The translations under genes and the position numbers were made by a program. The notes beneath the pieces are model-generated. The model did no database searches. It was given only the letters and a program-made list of their open reading frames with translations, and was not told the DNA's origin. DNA of 64,000 nt from Quercus robur (lineage: Eukaryota; Streptophyta; Magnoliopsida; Fagales; Fagaceae), in the NCBI RefSeq assembly GCF_932294415.1, contig NC_065545.1, forward strand, positions 20,157,357 through 20,221,356, given 5' to 3'. Below are positions 22,126-34,018 of this stretch, one piece after another. Position 1 is the stretch's first letter. Every line of letters begins with the position of its first letter.

Positions 22126-23659
22126 CCCAATAAAAAAGAAGATTGAGAACAAAAGTAATGTTTGGAAAATTTTCATTTGAAGGTAATGTAGGGAAGGTTT
22201 TTTTTCCTTGAAATGGCATGTGATGAGGGACAGACATTTTAGGGCTAGTTTAGGAGTGCTGCAGCTTTTCAAAAACATGAGAAGCTCAGCTGCTTGCTTC
22301 TTCAAAGCTGCTTAAAAAGCATGAGCTGTTTCACAATTGACAAAAACATGAAGTACCTTGGTTTGCTGAATGAGATGGAGGTAGCTTCCATTTTTTACAA
22401 GTTAACATGCCTACAGGGGAAAGCCCCACTAAATAAAGCCATAAAGACGTTTTTTCTTCACCCCAAATATGTTTGTCCTGTATGTTGCTCTAGCTAGTGC
22501 ATTTAATTTGATATTTATTTGGTAAATATGTCAATTTTTAGACTAGAGTTCCATTTTATTTAGAAGTCCTACTCTACAAATCTTGTGTCTGTAGCTTGTA
22601 GGATTCCTACATGGTAAACTTCTAATTTTTAGCATTACTGAGTGAGTGAATTGTATGTGGCAATTAATTTTTAGACTAGAGTTCCATTTTTATTTAGAAG
22701 TCCTACTCCACAAATCTTGTGTCTGTAGCTTGTAGGATGTCTACATGGTGAACTTCTAATTTTTAGCATTACTGAGTGAGTGAATTGTATGTGGCGATTA
22801 ATAGGGGCTTATAATTTAATTGGCAGTATAAGCCCTTCTCCAGTCTGGGAAAAGCAGTGAACTCTAGAAGCTAGCATTGTTCCATGCTTTGTTCACCTTT
22901 GGACATGTACACTATTCTGCTCTTCTTAATGCGTTAAAATTAATTTGATTGAACGTTATTGTAAACTATTAGGAATTTTGCAGCAGTAAGGTACTATTTT
23001 TGCAATCTGTATTTGCTTTAAATATATGAGTACCTACAATATCTTTGAAAAGATTATGCTGTTTTGTTATTGCACATTTCTATTATCCCACTTTCTTTAA
23101 GCTGTGATTTTTTAAACTAGGCAGAATTCCATTATTTCATTACATGCATTTAAGTTAAAGATAAGCTGTTGGACTTGTTGGATGGTGTTTCATTTTCCTA
23201 ACTGGAGCAATTGATTATTGAGTAGAAAGTACACATGTACACATGGAAAATATAGCTGTTTTGACTAGTGGATTGACTTGTTTGATGCAGGTGTTGATAT
23301 CAGTATGAATACACATTTGAAGACGGTGAAACTTACATTGAAGGGAAAAAATCCAGTGACGCTGGATCATCTCAGTGTGAGGGGTAACAATATTCGATAT
23401 TACATCCTTCCTGACAGCTTGAATCTTGAGACTTTACTGGTTGAAGAGACGCCTAGGGTTAAGCCCAAGAAGCCTACTGCCGGTATTGGGACTCTATCTG
23501 ACTTAAATACCATTCATATTGATGCCTTTTGTTTACACAGTTGTTACGTGGTGAGGTTTTATAGTAATCATTCTAATACTATTCTAAATTTCAGGGAGGC
23601 CTTTGGGACGTGGACGTGGCCGTGGACGTGGACGTGGGCGTGGACGTGGTGGTCGTTAA
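19297..23659 (+). CDS. SMD1: small nuclear ribonucleoprotein SmD1 (4 exons, 115 aa)
   Basis: Exons: 19297-19310, 19457-19533, 23291-23482, 23595-23659; every intron is GT-AG. They join to 348 nt encoding 115 residues plus stop, without frame conflict (split codons AG/G, G/GT, G/GG). The product begins [20 protein letters not shown]. The Sm1 motif covers about residues 10-45 and the Sm2 motif ([13 protein letters not shown]) residues 60-72. It ends in the typical GRGRGRGR tail (residues 98-115), which in the family is arginine-methylated. SmD1 sits in the heptameric Sm ring around U1, U2, U4 and U5 snRNAs in the nucleus. Length and sequence are close to other plant SmD1 proteins. Intron 2 is long (3757 bp); a readthrough of intron 3 would give a non-family tail and is rejected as the main product. 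Confidence 0.96.
21807..21850. repeat. (TC)22 microsatellite
   Basis: An uninterrupted TC dinucleotide tract of 44 bases inside SmD1 intron 2. Confidence 0.97.
22532..22797. repeat. 133-bp tandem duplication in SmD1 intron 2
   Basis: Two direct copies with period 133. GACTAGAGTTCCATTTT starts at 22541 and again at 22674, and both copies end at GAATTGTATGTGGC. They differ at only a few positions (for example CTCTACAAATC vs CTCCACAAATC, GGATTCC vs GGATGTC, GGTAAAC vs GGTGAAC), so the duplication is fairly recent. Confidence 0.92.
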
Positions 23660-25610
23660 GCCAGGCTGCATTGGTTTCAATTTTTGTGGCACTTGGTTAT
23701 GTAAACGCCAATGTTGTAGGGAGAATTTATTGGAGCTTTTAGGGACATGAAAAGAGTGTTTTCGCTATTTCATCTTGTATTCTGAGTTCTATCCTTTGAA
23801 ATTTCTTAAAATATCTATCAAAGAAGTCGGTGTTGATAACCTCATGAAACTTTATAAATAGACCCCATTATCGTAGAATTTCACGGTGCGTATGTTATTA
23901 CTCAAGCCTTTGACTTTTTGTGCCCCTACCATCCCCAAAATTTTTTTCACCATTCGTACTTGGCTTCGTTTAAACCACAGGGTCCCCATAACTTGGTACA
24001 TTTTGCCTGAAATTGATCCTGCTTGTTTGGCAATTATGTTTATGTATCCTTTTTCCCAGTTGTTTATAATCTTGTTTTAATAATTTGCAGAGTATTTGCC
24101 TTTTAATTTTACTTTCAACTCAATTTTCAATTAAGTTATACATGAGGTAGCAGCAGTGCTTGCTATTATTATTATTTAAACATTTACTTGGCTACAAGGC
24201 TACTGGCGTCATCTTCAACCCTTGTTAGGGTAGACCTGGTGGCAACAAAAGTGGTAGCATGATGGCCTTGGTTATAAACCATAATAGTGTGGGCTGTTTA
24301 AAGCGATAGAATGGATGACTGTTTAAAGCTTCTGTGACATGTGTGTCAAATTTTGGGCTTCAATCTGAATTTAATTCTTTCCTATGTTGGTTGGAAAGGA
24401 ATTGAATCGTTGGGTTTTGTAGTATCAACAAAAAGAGAACTATAGGCTATAGCAGATCATGATTTTGTGTAAATGTAACAACAGAAGAAAGAAAGAAAAA
24501 GAAAAGACCCCGCTAGAAAGTAGGTGAGTTATGCAAGTACTGACTAAAGCTTTATTGCCTACTGAACAATGTGTGCCAAAGGTTGTCCCTAGATTTTTGT
24601 TTTCTTATTGTCATGCAAATAGAATTCTATTGCATTTATTTCAATAAACAATAAATATCAACAATTATTTTAATTTTATTAGAAGAAAGAAAAAATATTT
24701 AAGTTCACAAATCCTCACTTAAAGTATTAACCCTCAAACATTTATACAAAAAGGACTTGAAATATGAAAAGAAAATATATTAGATCTTGGGATTGTGCAA
24801 TAATTAATAACGATCAATTGAAAGATCCTATGTATGCAAGTATCAACAAAGACATTCGCATACTTAACAATGTTTTTATTAACTATACATTTCTTTTTAA
24901 AAATCCTTTTTAATACTTATAATTCTTTTTGCATGTTTTTTACTATTGTCTCTAGACTCTTTACTTATTAAGATGCTATGATACAACGAGACTTGAGGCA
25001 CTTCAGACTAAATAATATTATTTTCTTTTCATGAGAGAGAGAGAGAGAGATTATCGTTAATTTGTTTGATATTGATAATATTTGTGAAGTACATTCGCTT
25101 CCTAGTTAATTTACAATGGTTTTGGCATGTTTTTCGTAGAATTACAATCACTAATAAAAAAACAAGCCGCTAGTTTGTCCACTTAGATTCTCAATCCTAG
25201 TTTGGTACATATGATACACATTTTGTTAGAACTTTGAACTAACTTCAACAACAGATGAATTTACCTAATAAATACAGATGATTTTTTTTGTAAACAAACA
25301 AACTAGGGTGGAATGGATGGCTGTTTAGAACTTCTGTTAAATCTTTTTCAAATTTGGGGCTTCAATCTGATTTTGATTTTCACATTATTGGTTGAAAAAA
25401 AAAAAGGAAAAACGATTCGAATCACAATTGTTGTTGTCTTGTTGAGCATCATGTTGGTTTAGTAGGTACCAGGATCCATGTATTGGTGTTTATGCAAAAA
25501 TAAGGACCGAGTCTCTCTCTCTCTCTCTCTCTCTTCATGCCTTAAATAGAAAAGTTCACTAAGAATCACACAAAATTAACCACTCCTCCCCCTCTATTTT
25601 TCTATTCTCT
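23660..25610. other. intergenic region downstream of SmD1
   Basis: The first 150 bases are probably the SmD1 3'UTR. The remainder is AT-rich with GA and TC tracts ((GA)n near 25035, (TC)n 25512-25533). A 64-codon frame at 23886 has no support. Confidence 0.5.
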
Positions 25611-25616
25611 TATAAA
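25611..25616 (+). promoter_or_regulatory. TATA box of the Ole e 1-like gene
   Basis: TATAAA lies 53 bases before the ATG and predicts a leader of about 20-25 nt. A (TC)n tract at 25512-25533 sits just upstream, as in many plant core promoters. Confidence 0.65.
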
Positions 25617-25663
25617 GGACTTTAATTGCCTCCAAAACAGAGTGATATCAAAGGGAGACAAAA

Positions 25664-27331
25664 ATGGCAAAGACTTGTGCAGTAGCTGCCCTCATTGCCA
25701 CCATTTTTTGCTTCTCTTCCCTCCTCAACCTTGCCCAAGCCACTAGTGAAACCTTCTTTGTTGAAGGCAAGGTGTACTGTGACACATGCCGTGTCCAATT
25801 TGAGACCAAAATCAGCCAACCCCTAGCAGGTAATTTGTCACAACAAAATGTTTTTTTTTTTGATTAATTTTACTAAAATTATTAGGATATTACTTCGTAA
25901 ACCATGATTTTGTAACATTATCAAATTGTAGAAATAGTACTACATGTATACACAACTATGAATTTTAGTGGCACAACTTTGTCAGAGAACTTAGTCAGCA
26001 ATGTGTTATTGTTTCCCTTTAAGTATATTAAATGTTTTATGGCTTAAAGTACAAGTGAGAAATTCTCTCTAAATTAGTTTCTAAATTATTAAATGTAACG
26101 CTCTATTTGTTTCAATGAAAAACCTTGTGTAAAGATAGTTTTTCGTGTTTTTTAGTATTTGGTAATATCAGAAAAAATAAGTCAAAGGAAAACTATCTTT
26201 GGTCAACATAAAAAAGTATAGCTTATTTTGAGATATTGTTTTTCATTAAATTTTTTTGGAAAACAACTCTATCTTATATCAAGCTAAATAAGGGAAGTTT
26301 TTTTTATAAGATAGAATTTCTACTCTAACCTAATCTAAGTGTATATGTGTGTGAAATTCCCTCCTAAAAACTTGAACCCCGACCCTTGCCCCCCACACCC
26401 CACAAGCATTTATACTTGTGGAGTGACCACTGCACTAAGGGTGTGCGGTAGTAAATAAGGGAAGTTAGAAGATTGATTTTCAACTTATTTAAGGTTATTA
26501 CCAAACATAGGAAAGTGAGATAGTTTTATGGAAAATACTTTTTAAAAAATGACTCATTTTCTAAAAAACATTTTCACCTAAACAAACCGAGTGTAAGATA
26601 CTTTTTAGAGTTTTCAACAAAAACTTTTAGAATTCAAAAAAAAAAATTACACCTTAGCATATCGAATAAAAAAAAATGACTATCACCAAAATGGTGTATG
26701 TCATATAATTTTTCCATAAACTAGATGGCTTTTAATAATTATAATGTAAATATGCGGCCAAAGCTTAATCTTTTTTTTTTGGGGTCTAGTAGTGTAGATT
26801 TTCATTGCTCTTCAAATCCTCTTCATTAATTTCAAATGGATGCACTTAATAGTTCAAATAAAATATTATAAATTTAAATTTAGTGTCATTCTATTTACAA
26901 TTTTAAATAACATAACACTATGTAACATGTAGATTATTAAATGAAAGATATAAAATCTCAAGTATGAAATCAACCCTTACATGGTATAATCCTTTGCAGA
27001 TTCTAAGGTACGCTTGGAATGTAGAAAACGTGAGGGTGGTGAGTTGACATACTCATTCGACGGTACCACTAATTCGACAGGAACTTATCGTCTTCCTGTG
27101 GATGGTGATCATGAAGAAGAGATATGTGAGGTTGTGGCCCTCAAGAGCTCCAGGGCTGATTGCTCTGACCTCATGGCTGGTTATGAAAGAGCAAGAATCA
27201 CACTTACCAAGAAAAATGGTATCGCCTCCATTGCTCGCTATCCCAACCCCCTTGGGTTCATGATTAAGGAAGCTCTCCCCAATTGCCTTGAAATTATTGC
27301 TGAAATGGGTCTCATCCCACTTGATCTGTGA
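25664..27331 (+). CDS. Ole e 1-like (pollen Ole e 1 / extensin family) secreted protein, 2 exons, 165 aa
   Basis: Exon 1 is 25664-25829 and exon 2 is 27000-27331, GT-AG intron, together 498 nt in frame (split Gly/Asp codon G/AT). The signal peptide is about residues 1-26 (VAALIATIFCFSSLLNLAQA). The mature part shows the family cysteine pattern: VYCDTCRVQFET, VRLECRKREGG, EEICEVVALKSSRADCSDL and LPNC, six cysteines that form three disulfides in relatives. Members, including LAT52-like pollen proteins, are extracellular and implicated in pollen tube growth, though several paralogues are expressed in other tissues. Intron 1 (25830-26999) holds a MITE-like inverted repeat. Confidence 0.93.
26095..26595. 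mobile_element. inverted-repeat (hAT-type MITE-like) element in the Ole e 1-like intron
   Basis: The left end (CTCTATTTGTTTCAATGAAA, then AGTATTTGGTAAT) is inverted relative to the right end (ATTACCAAACATAGG, then TTTTCACCTAAACAAACCGAG). The arms pair imperfectly over at least 80 bases, with a core of AT-rich non-coding DNA. Boundaries are approximate and no clear target duplication was found. Confidence 0.55.
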
Positions 27332-28680
27332 AAAATCATTAGCACCTTTGCCTACGTAAATTTACTATGACATGTATTATTATATTGGCAACCGTTGCAC
27401 TTCATTTTAAAAGAAACTTTTGATATTGATATGGACTAAGTTTTGACATATACTACTCAAAAATACGTTTCTCTAGTTTATCATCTTTTCTGAATGTAAC
27501 CAATACCATTCTAAAATGGTGTTAAGTGAACTGAATGTATTGTATTTTGTTGACCATAAGAACTATACAGATAGGGGGTTTTATTTATGTTCCTTTGTTT
27601 TACTTTTACATCTACTTTTTCTTGTGTTAAAATATAGATATTTTATAAATGTAGACATTTTCGTATTAATTGTAGATATTGATGTAAAATAATTTATGTT
27701 AACGAGTGTAAGAGGATATATTCCTAACTCAAAAATGATCGATTCAGCTTGCTCGCAGCTATTGCAAATTACACAGGCTATGAACAACAAACTTCAAATT
27801 AAAAATGTGATTTGGAGATGCCCACAAGCTACTAAGACATGAGTTGTGTATGTCAATCCATGCACAAATATAGGGCCAGCAATAAGCATGTTCAGACCAT
27901 GCTTTTCCAATTTGAAGTCAGCATATCCTTTCTCTGCCTGTTCTTTGTGGTAAAAAAAAAAAAAAAAAAAAAATCCCTCAAACTTGTAGGGAATTCTTCA
28001 TTTTAAGTTTCTATTTTTTATTTTATTTTAAAGAATGAGTACTTTATTCAAAACAAGCAGTCCATTTTAAACAATGGAAATCAAAAACAATTGAAAAAAA
28101 GAAATGAATTCTCACCACTAAGTCTAGCTTTGACGTGAGCTTCGAAAGTTCATTAAAAATAATCCTGCCAACATAAACACTATAGATTTTCTAACTGATG
28201 AGAACAATAGAAAAGTGCTCAATGATGTGTCATTATAAATTTATAGAATTCAGTTATTAGCCATACATAATCTGGAATGATAAAATTAATGCGCAGATAA
28301 CAGTCAACACAAGTAAGGGAAATCATTTGTGTGGGTAACTTGTATAATTTTAACTGCAAGTTAAGCAGATCAGGTCACAACACAATCAACCAATCAGCTG
28401 ATTAAGCTGACTCCTCCACAGGGAAAAGAGAAAGAATGTTCACTAAAAAACATAATGACAATTATAAACACTAGCAGAAGAAAAAGGAACAAGTAAGCAT
28501 ACACTACATGACAATTAATTAGTAACCATTGTCTTACATACACACCTATGGTAAGCATAGTTTCTACCAATAAAAAAGAAAAAGAAAAAAAAAAAAAAGA
28601 ATGCAATAGGTACATAAAAAGAAAATCCAATTACTACAATACCAAGCCTAAGCAAACCTATTGAAACAATCCTCTTTCCT
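27332..28680. other. intergenic region
   Basis: AT-rich. Probable 3'UTR and poly(A) region of the Ole e 1-like gene in the first 250 bases, and a 20-base A tract at about 27953-27973. No gene recognised. Confidence 0.5.
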
Positions 28681-29738
28681 TCAGGAAAAATGAAATTTAG
28701 GGTTCCTTTGGTACTGCATCTCTAGCCACTTCAACTGAACGTCCTTCTTATCACCAAGTGCTATAAACATATTTCTACCCTCTACTTTTTCCATGAAGAA
28801 GAGGGTGATGAATAGATGAAGGCGATCACCCGATTGCACCCTAGGAAGACTTAACACCATGTTCATAATTGATTTAAGCTCAGCAGTTGCTTTGGAAGCA
28901 CATGGTGTACGAGTACTTACACTTCTATTTTCAACAATAATATCTGAGATGCTCTTCAAAGAGTCAGACATCTCTTGCACAACTGAATGCTTTTTTCTTA
29001 GTTTCTTGCAAATTGGCCTGAAAAGGTGGACACCGCTTGCCAAGCCCTTCCCCTTATTCACTGCCAGTCCTGCCCTTGACAATGATGGGCCTTCAACCTC
29101 CATTGGGTCAACATTCACAGAGGGTTGACATTGGGGGTCAACAAATTCTTTGTTATCAACGGAGTCCTTAAACACTTCAGTGCTTTCCTTTGATATTTGA
29201 CCACTCGTGCAGAATGCATTTTTCCTTGTTGCAACTGTGCCTCCAAACATGATGTCCATGGAGTCTTTATTTGGCATACCTCTTTTTTTAAAGGTTCCTA
29301 CCTTGGGGCATGCCTATATGTGGATAACCAGTAGTTAGAAAACAATAATATATAGTTGTAGATAGTGGAGGTTTTTACAATTATGTAAAGTGAACTAACC
29401 ACAATCTTTTGGGTCCACCACTCATCACTGGCATTAAGCTGCCCAGTTCCAGGATCAAGACCCAACCTAGTCTCACACTCAAAACATTTGTTATAATCCT
29501 TCCACCGTTTTCTCAGATGATCCCATTTGTTTTTAAACTGCGTGTGAGTCACCACTTTTCCCATTTCACCCAAGTGCTTAATCACTACATCAACCCCTTC
29601 TTTTTAAAAAAATCCTCCACTCCTCTTGCCCTCTAGGACTTGAACAGCACACAAATCACAAAAAACTTTTAGTTCCGCTGGTTCTTTCCAATCAGTTCTC
29701 GCATCATTACCACCGTCCTTCGATTTCCCCTTACCCAT
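28681..29738 (-). pseudogene. Myb/SANT-like domain protein gene with one premature stop
   Basis: Two exons on the minus strand: 29738-29400 and 29313-28681, with a GT-AG intron (GTTAGT...ATATAG). The frame starts MGKGKSKDGGNDARTDWKEP, continues ELKVFCDLCAVQVLEG, and after the stop reads VDVVIKHLGEMGKVVTHTQF, KNKWDHLRKRWKDYNKCFEC and DEWWTQKIV. That is the Myb/SANT-like domain shared by plant L10-interacting MYB-type proteins and the accessory ORF of PIF/Harbinger transposons. Exon 2 encodes a divergent C-terminal region ending LKWLEMQYQRNPKFHFS. UAA at 29606-29604 interrupts codon 45, within a TTTTTTTAAAAA run, where a single T-for-A change would explain it. It could be a broken host gene, a domesticated paralogue or a transposon remnant. 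Translation could restart only at an internal ATG such as 29585. Confidence 0.75.
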
Positions 29739-32650
29739 TTTTGCTATAACTTCCTTCTATACTCATTGAGGCATTTCAACAAACAATTCATGTGCATATC
29801 ATAATCAGTTACACATGCCCACATGAAAAATGTAAAGTAAACTCACATAGTCCAAATACAACATAGGTAGGAAGAGAAACACAAAAAATTACACGAAGAA
29901 GAGAGAAACCCACATACTAGTGTCATGGAAAACATAAAAACTACACACAAACGTTGAACACAAAAATCACACACAAACGTTGAACACAAAAAACCACAGA
30001 TTGAAACCTCGTGGAAAACAATATAACCACACACCAACATATCAGAGAATATGAGAAGTTAGACACAACTTACCCGTGAATGCAGAGACCCACAGTGGCG
30101 ACAACGACGTCACAAGCAGAGAAAAGGTGAGCTCGAGTGAAGGAAGAATAGAGGGGATGAGGTGGGTTTGTTTTGTGTAACGGGTTTGCAATGTAGGTGT
30201 TTCATCTGTTTTGATGGGTTTTTGGTTGGTGGGTAGGTGCAATTCATTGATTTGGAAGAGGACGGAGCATTGATGAAGAACATTGAAGACATCTGCCACT
30301 GTAGTTAAGAGAAGAAACTCCTGGAGAATGAAAATAGCCACTGGCCGGAACGCTGTGTTTTGTGTTTGTGACTCTGCCCTTCTTCGTGGGTTATTTGTGT
30401 GTGAACAGTACTGAGCATTTCTGTCCATGAACAGTACATGCACATGCCCGCTTTTAATGAAACGATGCACTCTATTTTTTCATCCATGCGTTTCAGCTAG
30501 GTTATGCGCGTTTAGTGAGCATACTATAGCGTGGGTCCCTTGCATTTGTATATGCAAACGCAAAAAACGTTAAATCCAAACGCTACCAGAGTACTAACAT
30601 TTAGATTTTATTTTGAGTGTTAAATCTTAGTACACAAAGCATTCACCATCAACATTCAAAGAAAACACTATAAGCTTATAAGGCAAATCCAAAATTTTTA
30701 TAGCCTCCCTCCTCCATGGTTGAGGACTATTAAAACACTCATCTTGATATCCCCTATATCTTGCAGTAGACTAGCAGTGAACAAATCTATACTCCTTCCT
30801 CACCTCAAAGTGATCAAATCTTGAATTGAGGCCAGACCATCCTATCTTGTGAAGCACATTTTGAGATGGCCATCTGAAGAGTATACTTTACCACACCTGG
30901 GCTAATAGAGCCCTCTGACCAAAGCAGAGTTCCATCTGCACCTACGCTATTAATTCCAAATAGCAACCTAGCAAACCAACTCTCCATATAGGCTTAGGCT
31001 TAGGCTTAAAGTTCTAGTAAACATTTTTGGTCAAAGCAAATGATTAATTGGAATTGTTGACATCCTCCAAATCTGCATGGCTAAAAATAAATAAATAAAA
31101 AACTTTCCTAAAATACCACCAGAACTTTTGGTAATGGCGGAGCCACTTTGAGGCCAATTTTTTTTTTTTTTTCAAAATTTCAAGATATATATACTCATAT
31201 ATATAATATATGTGTTATCCCAAAAAAAAAAAAAATTATCCAAAATTTTTTTTTTCAAGTATGTAAGCTTACTGACCCCCATTTCATTAAAATTTGGATT
31301 TATATTTATATAAATAGGATTACAGAAAGGGTTTTTAGTTTTTTCTCGTTCCTCATTGGGGGAAAAAAACCTCTCTAGTACATCAATACAAAGATGTTTG
31401 GAAATGTGTTTAGTGAAAACATAAAAAGACATACACACCAACCAAAGATCAATACACCTCAAGCACCCTCAGGCAGACTCTTACAGTGACAAAACAGACC
31501 TCAACAATCTAACAAAACAATAGGAATTTGAAGGACCAAAGACTCCTAATGAGCAGGCTCGGGATATCACACACTTTAACAGGGGCTCTATATATGATAA
31601 TCCTTCGTATGGAGCAGTAATTATCTTTTGCACTTGCCCTATGGATTGGGCCTCTCACAAAATTATGCCCAACATACCCGTGGGAATCATAAGCCCACCA
31701 AATAGTTTACTATTTAGATTCTCCTTCCATAATACAAACTTAAGCAAAAGAGTGGGTTTGGCTGATCCATCTCAAGGAAGCCCATCTCACAAAAAAGGTT
31801 TTTTTTTTTTTTTGAGAAGCTGAAAAAAAAAGTTTATTTTGTCTTATAAGAATACTTTTTTTTTTTTTTTTTGAGAGATTTTCAACCACTCTTAATAATA
31901 GCCCTTTATTATCAGTGCAAAACACCAATCAGTTTTGGTATAGGTGGAGATTAAACCCCAAAACTCTTATTCAATTATCAGACTTTACTAATTAAGATAA
32001 CTGAAACCCATCTTATAAAAATACTTAAATCAAGCAATTTGAACAGTCATTGATCCCTTTCTCACATGGTTTCCTCTATATAAAAATTCATCCCACCATA
32101 TATCCAAATGTGATATATTGAAATCTTCAAAGCAATTATGTAGATATCAAACCATACTTGTAGTCTTTCTAACCAATACAAATAAACCATTATGGTTTTT
32201 AGTAATTATGTGAATTCCTTAAAATTAATCAATGTGATCGCTAGACTATCTTTTTTATTGAAAAAAAAGAAAAAAAAAGAAAAAAAGTCAACTTACTTGA
32301 GCCCACCACACTGCAAATGTAAGAGATAAGATGTAAAATTTTCGACGATTTATTTTCTTGTCCATAGTATTTCTTCTATTACATATGCAAATAAGCTCTT
32401 ACTTAATGGACACATCTTTTTATCTAAGTGTTAGGTTAAGCGTTAAATCTTGGGTTCAAGACCCATTGTGTGCGTATTTAATTTACCAATTAAAAACATT
32501 ATAGTAATTAAAAATTATTTTGTTATATATGTATAGGGCGTATCCTAGAAATTAGAAGTTTTCTTAAACCCTAAGGAAATTTTTGATTTTTTTTTAATTT
32601 GAACAAAGTAAGGAAATTTGATAAATTATCACAATCAAACGGGTCCCACA
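29739..32650. other. intergenic region with MITE-like fragments
   Basis: From about 30360 to 30600 there are short motifs (GAACAGTACATGCACATG, GCAAACGCAAAAAACGTT, CCAAACGCTACCAGAG) like the ends of hAT-type MITEs seen at 48969-49213. Poly-A/T tracts occur near 31160, 31222 and 31800-31872. No protein-coding gene is supported. Confidence 0.45.
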
Positions 32651-32760
32651 CTTTGCGTATTTATATATTCGGTTCAGTTTGGGTTTGAACGCTATTATTT
32701 TACTTCATTCAGAGTTCAGACCGCTCTTCTTCTTGCACCGAAAAGCAGTCAAAAAAAAAA

Positions 32761-32988
32761 ATGGGGAAATCAACTGCTACGAAGCAAGCGGTGGTAGTGT
32801 TCGGAGCCTTAGCTTTTGGGTGGCTAGCCATTGAGCTCGCCTTCAAACCCTTCCTCGACAAATTCCGGGCCGCTATCGACAAGTCCGACCCGACCCGCGA
32901 CCCAGACGACGTCGTTCCTCCTGCTGACTCTGACGCTGACGCTGACGCTGGTGCTGATGCGGGTTCTCCTCAGATTGCTCATCAGTGA
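32761..32988 (+). CDS. OEP7: chloroplast outer envelope protein OEP7-like (75 aa)
   Basis: Single-exon gene. The N-terminus [19 protein letters not shown] is followed by one transmembrane segment (about residues 9-28, [18 protein letters not shown]) and a positively flanked [22 protein letters not shown] motif, split here as [10 protein letters not shown] and [12 protein letters not shown], which is diagnostic of OEP7 (OEP6.7/OEP14). In the family this is a signal-anchored protein of the plastid outer membrane with its C-terminus in the cytosol, inserted with help from AKR2. The C-terminal third ([13 protein letters not shown]) is unusually acidic and repetitive, encoded by a GACGCT repeat. 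A TATTTATATA box near 32659 and a CT-rich leader precede it. The gene is short but convincing. Confidence 0.92.
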   Translation: MGKSTATKQAVVVFGALAFGWLAIELAFKPFLDKFRAAIDKSDPTRDPDDVVPPADSDADADAGADAGSPQIAHQ

Positions 32989-34018
32989 GGTTTGAAATTG
33001 GAATATGTTTTTGTCTTTTTTTCAATTATTATTAAAAAGTTAATGGAATTTTCTGATTTAATTGCTAAGGAAATCAGAATTGAATTAATGTTTGTGTTGG
33101 ATTGTAATTTGTAATAGTCTGTTGGAAAAATTTTAAGTACCGTGATGGAGGTGAACTGAATTGGGGAAACTTAGATTTAGTACTTGGGATTTGTGGGATT
33201 TTGATATGGTACTTCTTTTTGTTTTGGCAGCTGTTGTATTGTCATTGTACAAAGGCCATAGTTAAAAAAATAATAATAATAATAATAATAATAGTGGTTA
33301 ATTTATGCCCCACTTGTCGATTTATTTGTTAAGTATAAAACCTAACCCAATCCATGCTATTATTAGCTTTTAATTTTTTTTTTTTTTTTTAATTTGTTAG
33401 TTTGATTTATTTTGAATTTTGAAACTTTGTCAAACAAAAACCTGAAAATATTTTCAACGAAAAAAATGGAGAATTTGTTTCCAAAGTCATATGAGATTCA
33501 TGAGATCCTAAGTTCAAAATTTTTAGTCAACATCTAAGGGTCATGGTCACGCCAAGGGTTTTCTCCCTATAATTGTCTGGAGTGTATGTGTAAAAGGAAT
33601 AGTTAAGTGCTCAAATAGCTTCGGACACATAGGTAACCCAAAAAAAAAAAAAAACCCTAATCTTATTAGGCTCGTTAAAATGGTGCCCCAACTTGATCTA
33701 TTTTGAGACTCAATTTTGATGAAACTTGGGTGTTATGCCAAGTTGTATAAATTGTACTCATTTATTGAATAATGAGCTTAAATAGTTGAATTAAAAGTCA
33801 ATTTTGTATGAAAATAACACAATTTTTTTATTAGAATTGTTAAAATGGTTCCAACTTGATAACTCAACCCAACCCCCAACCCAACATGATCCTTACTGTT
33901 TGAGTTGGATTGGTTTTTAGAGTTACCATGAGCTAGGTTGGAGATTTCTTACCTTGAGGAGGTCATGTTGGGTTGAAAATACCCCAACCCAATCCGACCT
34001 GACTCATACGCACCTTTT
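32989..34018. other. downstream region of OEP7, related to 49836-50250
   Basis: Contains an (AAT)n tract near 33270. From about 33286 (GGTTAATTTATGCCCCACTTG) the sequence resembles 49843 onward, including AATCCATGCTATTA. CAACCC/GGGTTG-rich sequence at 33865-33990 resembles that at 47680-47810. No gene. Confidence 0.55.

Larger units (their letters stand above)
19534..23290 (+). other. SmD1 intron 2 (3.8 kb) with repeats
   Basis: Contains a 3' tail fragment of an RTE-type LINE near 19935-20010 (TTAGTCTATCAAGGATCCAT, compare 59708-59745), a (TC)22 tract at 21807-21850, a (TA)n-T tract at 22088-22125 and a 133-bp tandem duplication at 22532-22797. No ORF in it resembles a protein. Confidence 0.7.

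Noticed and set aside
23278-23742. Single-exon SmD1 extension (154 codons) reading through intron 3
   Set aside because: It loses the GR-rich tail; the GT-AG intron at 23483-23594 restores the family C-terminus.
31148-31840. Small ORFs in poly-A/T-rich DNA
   Set aside because: Composed of low-complexity Lys/Phe/Ile codons from homopolymer tracts.
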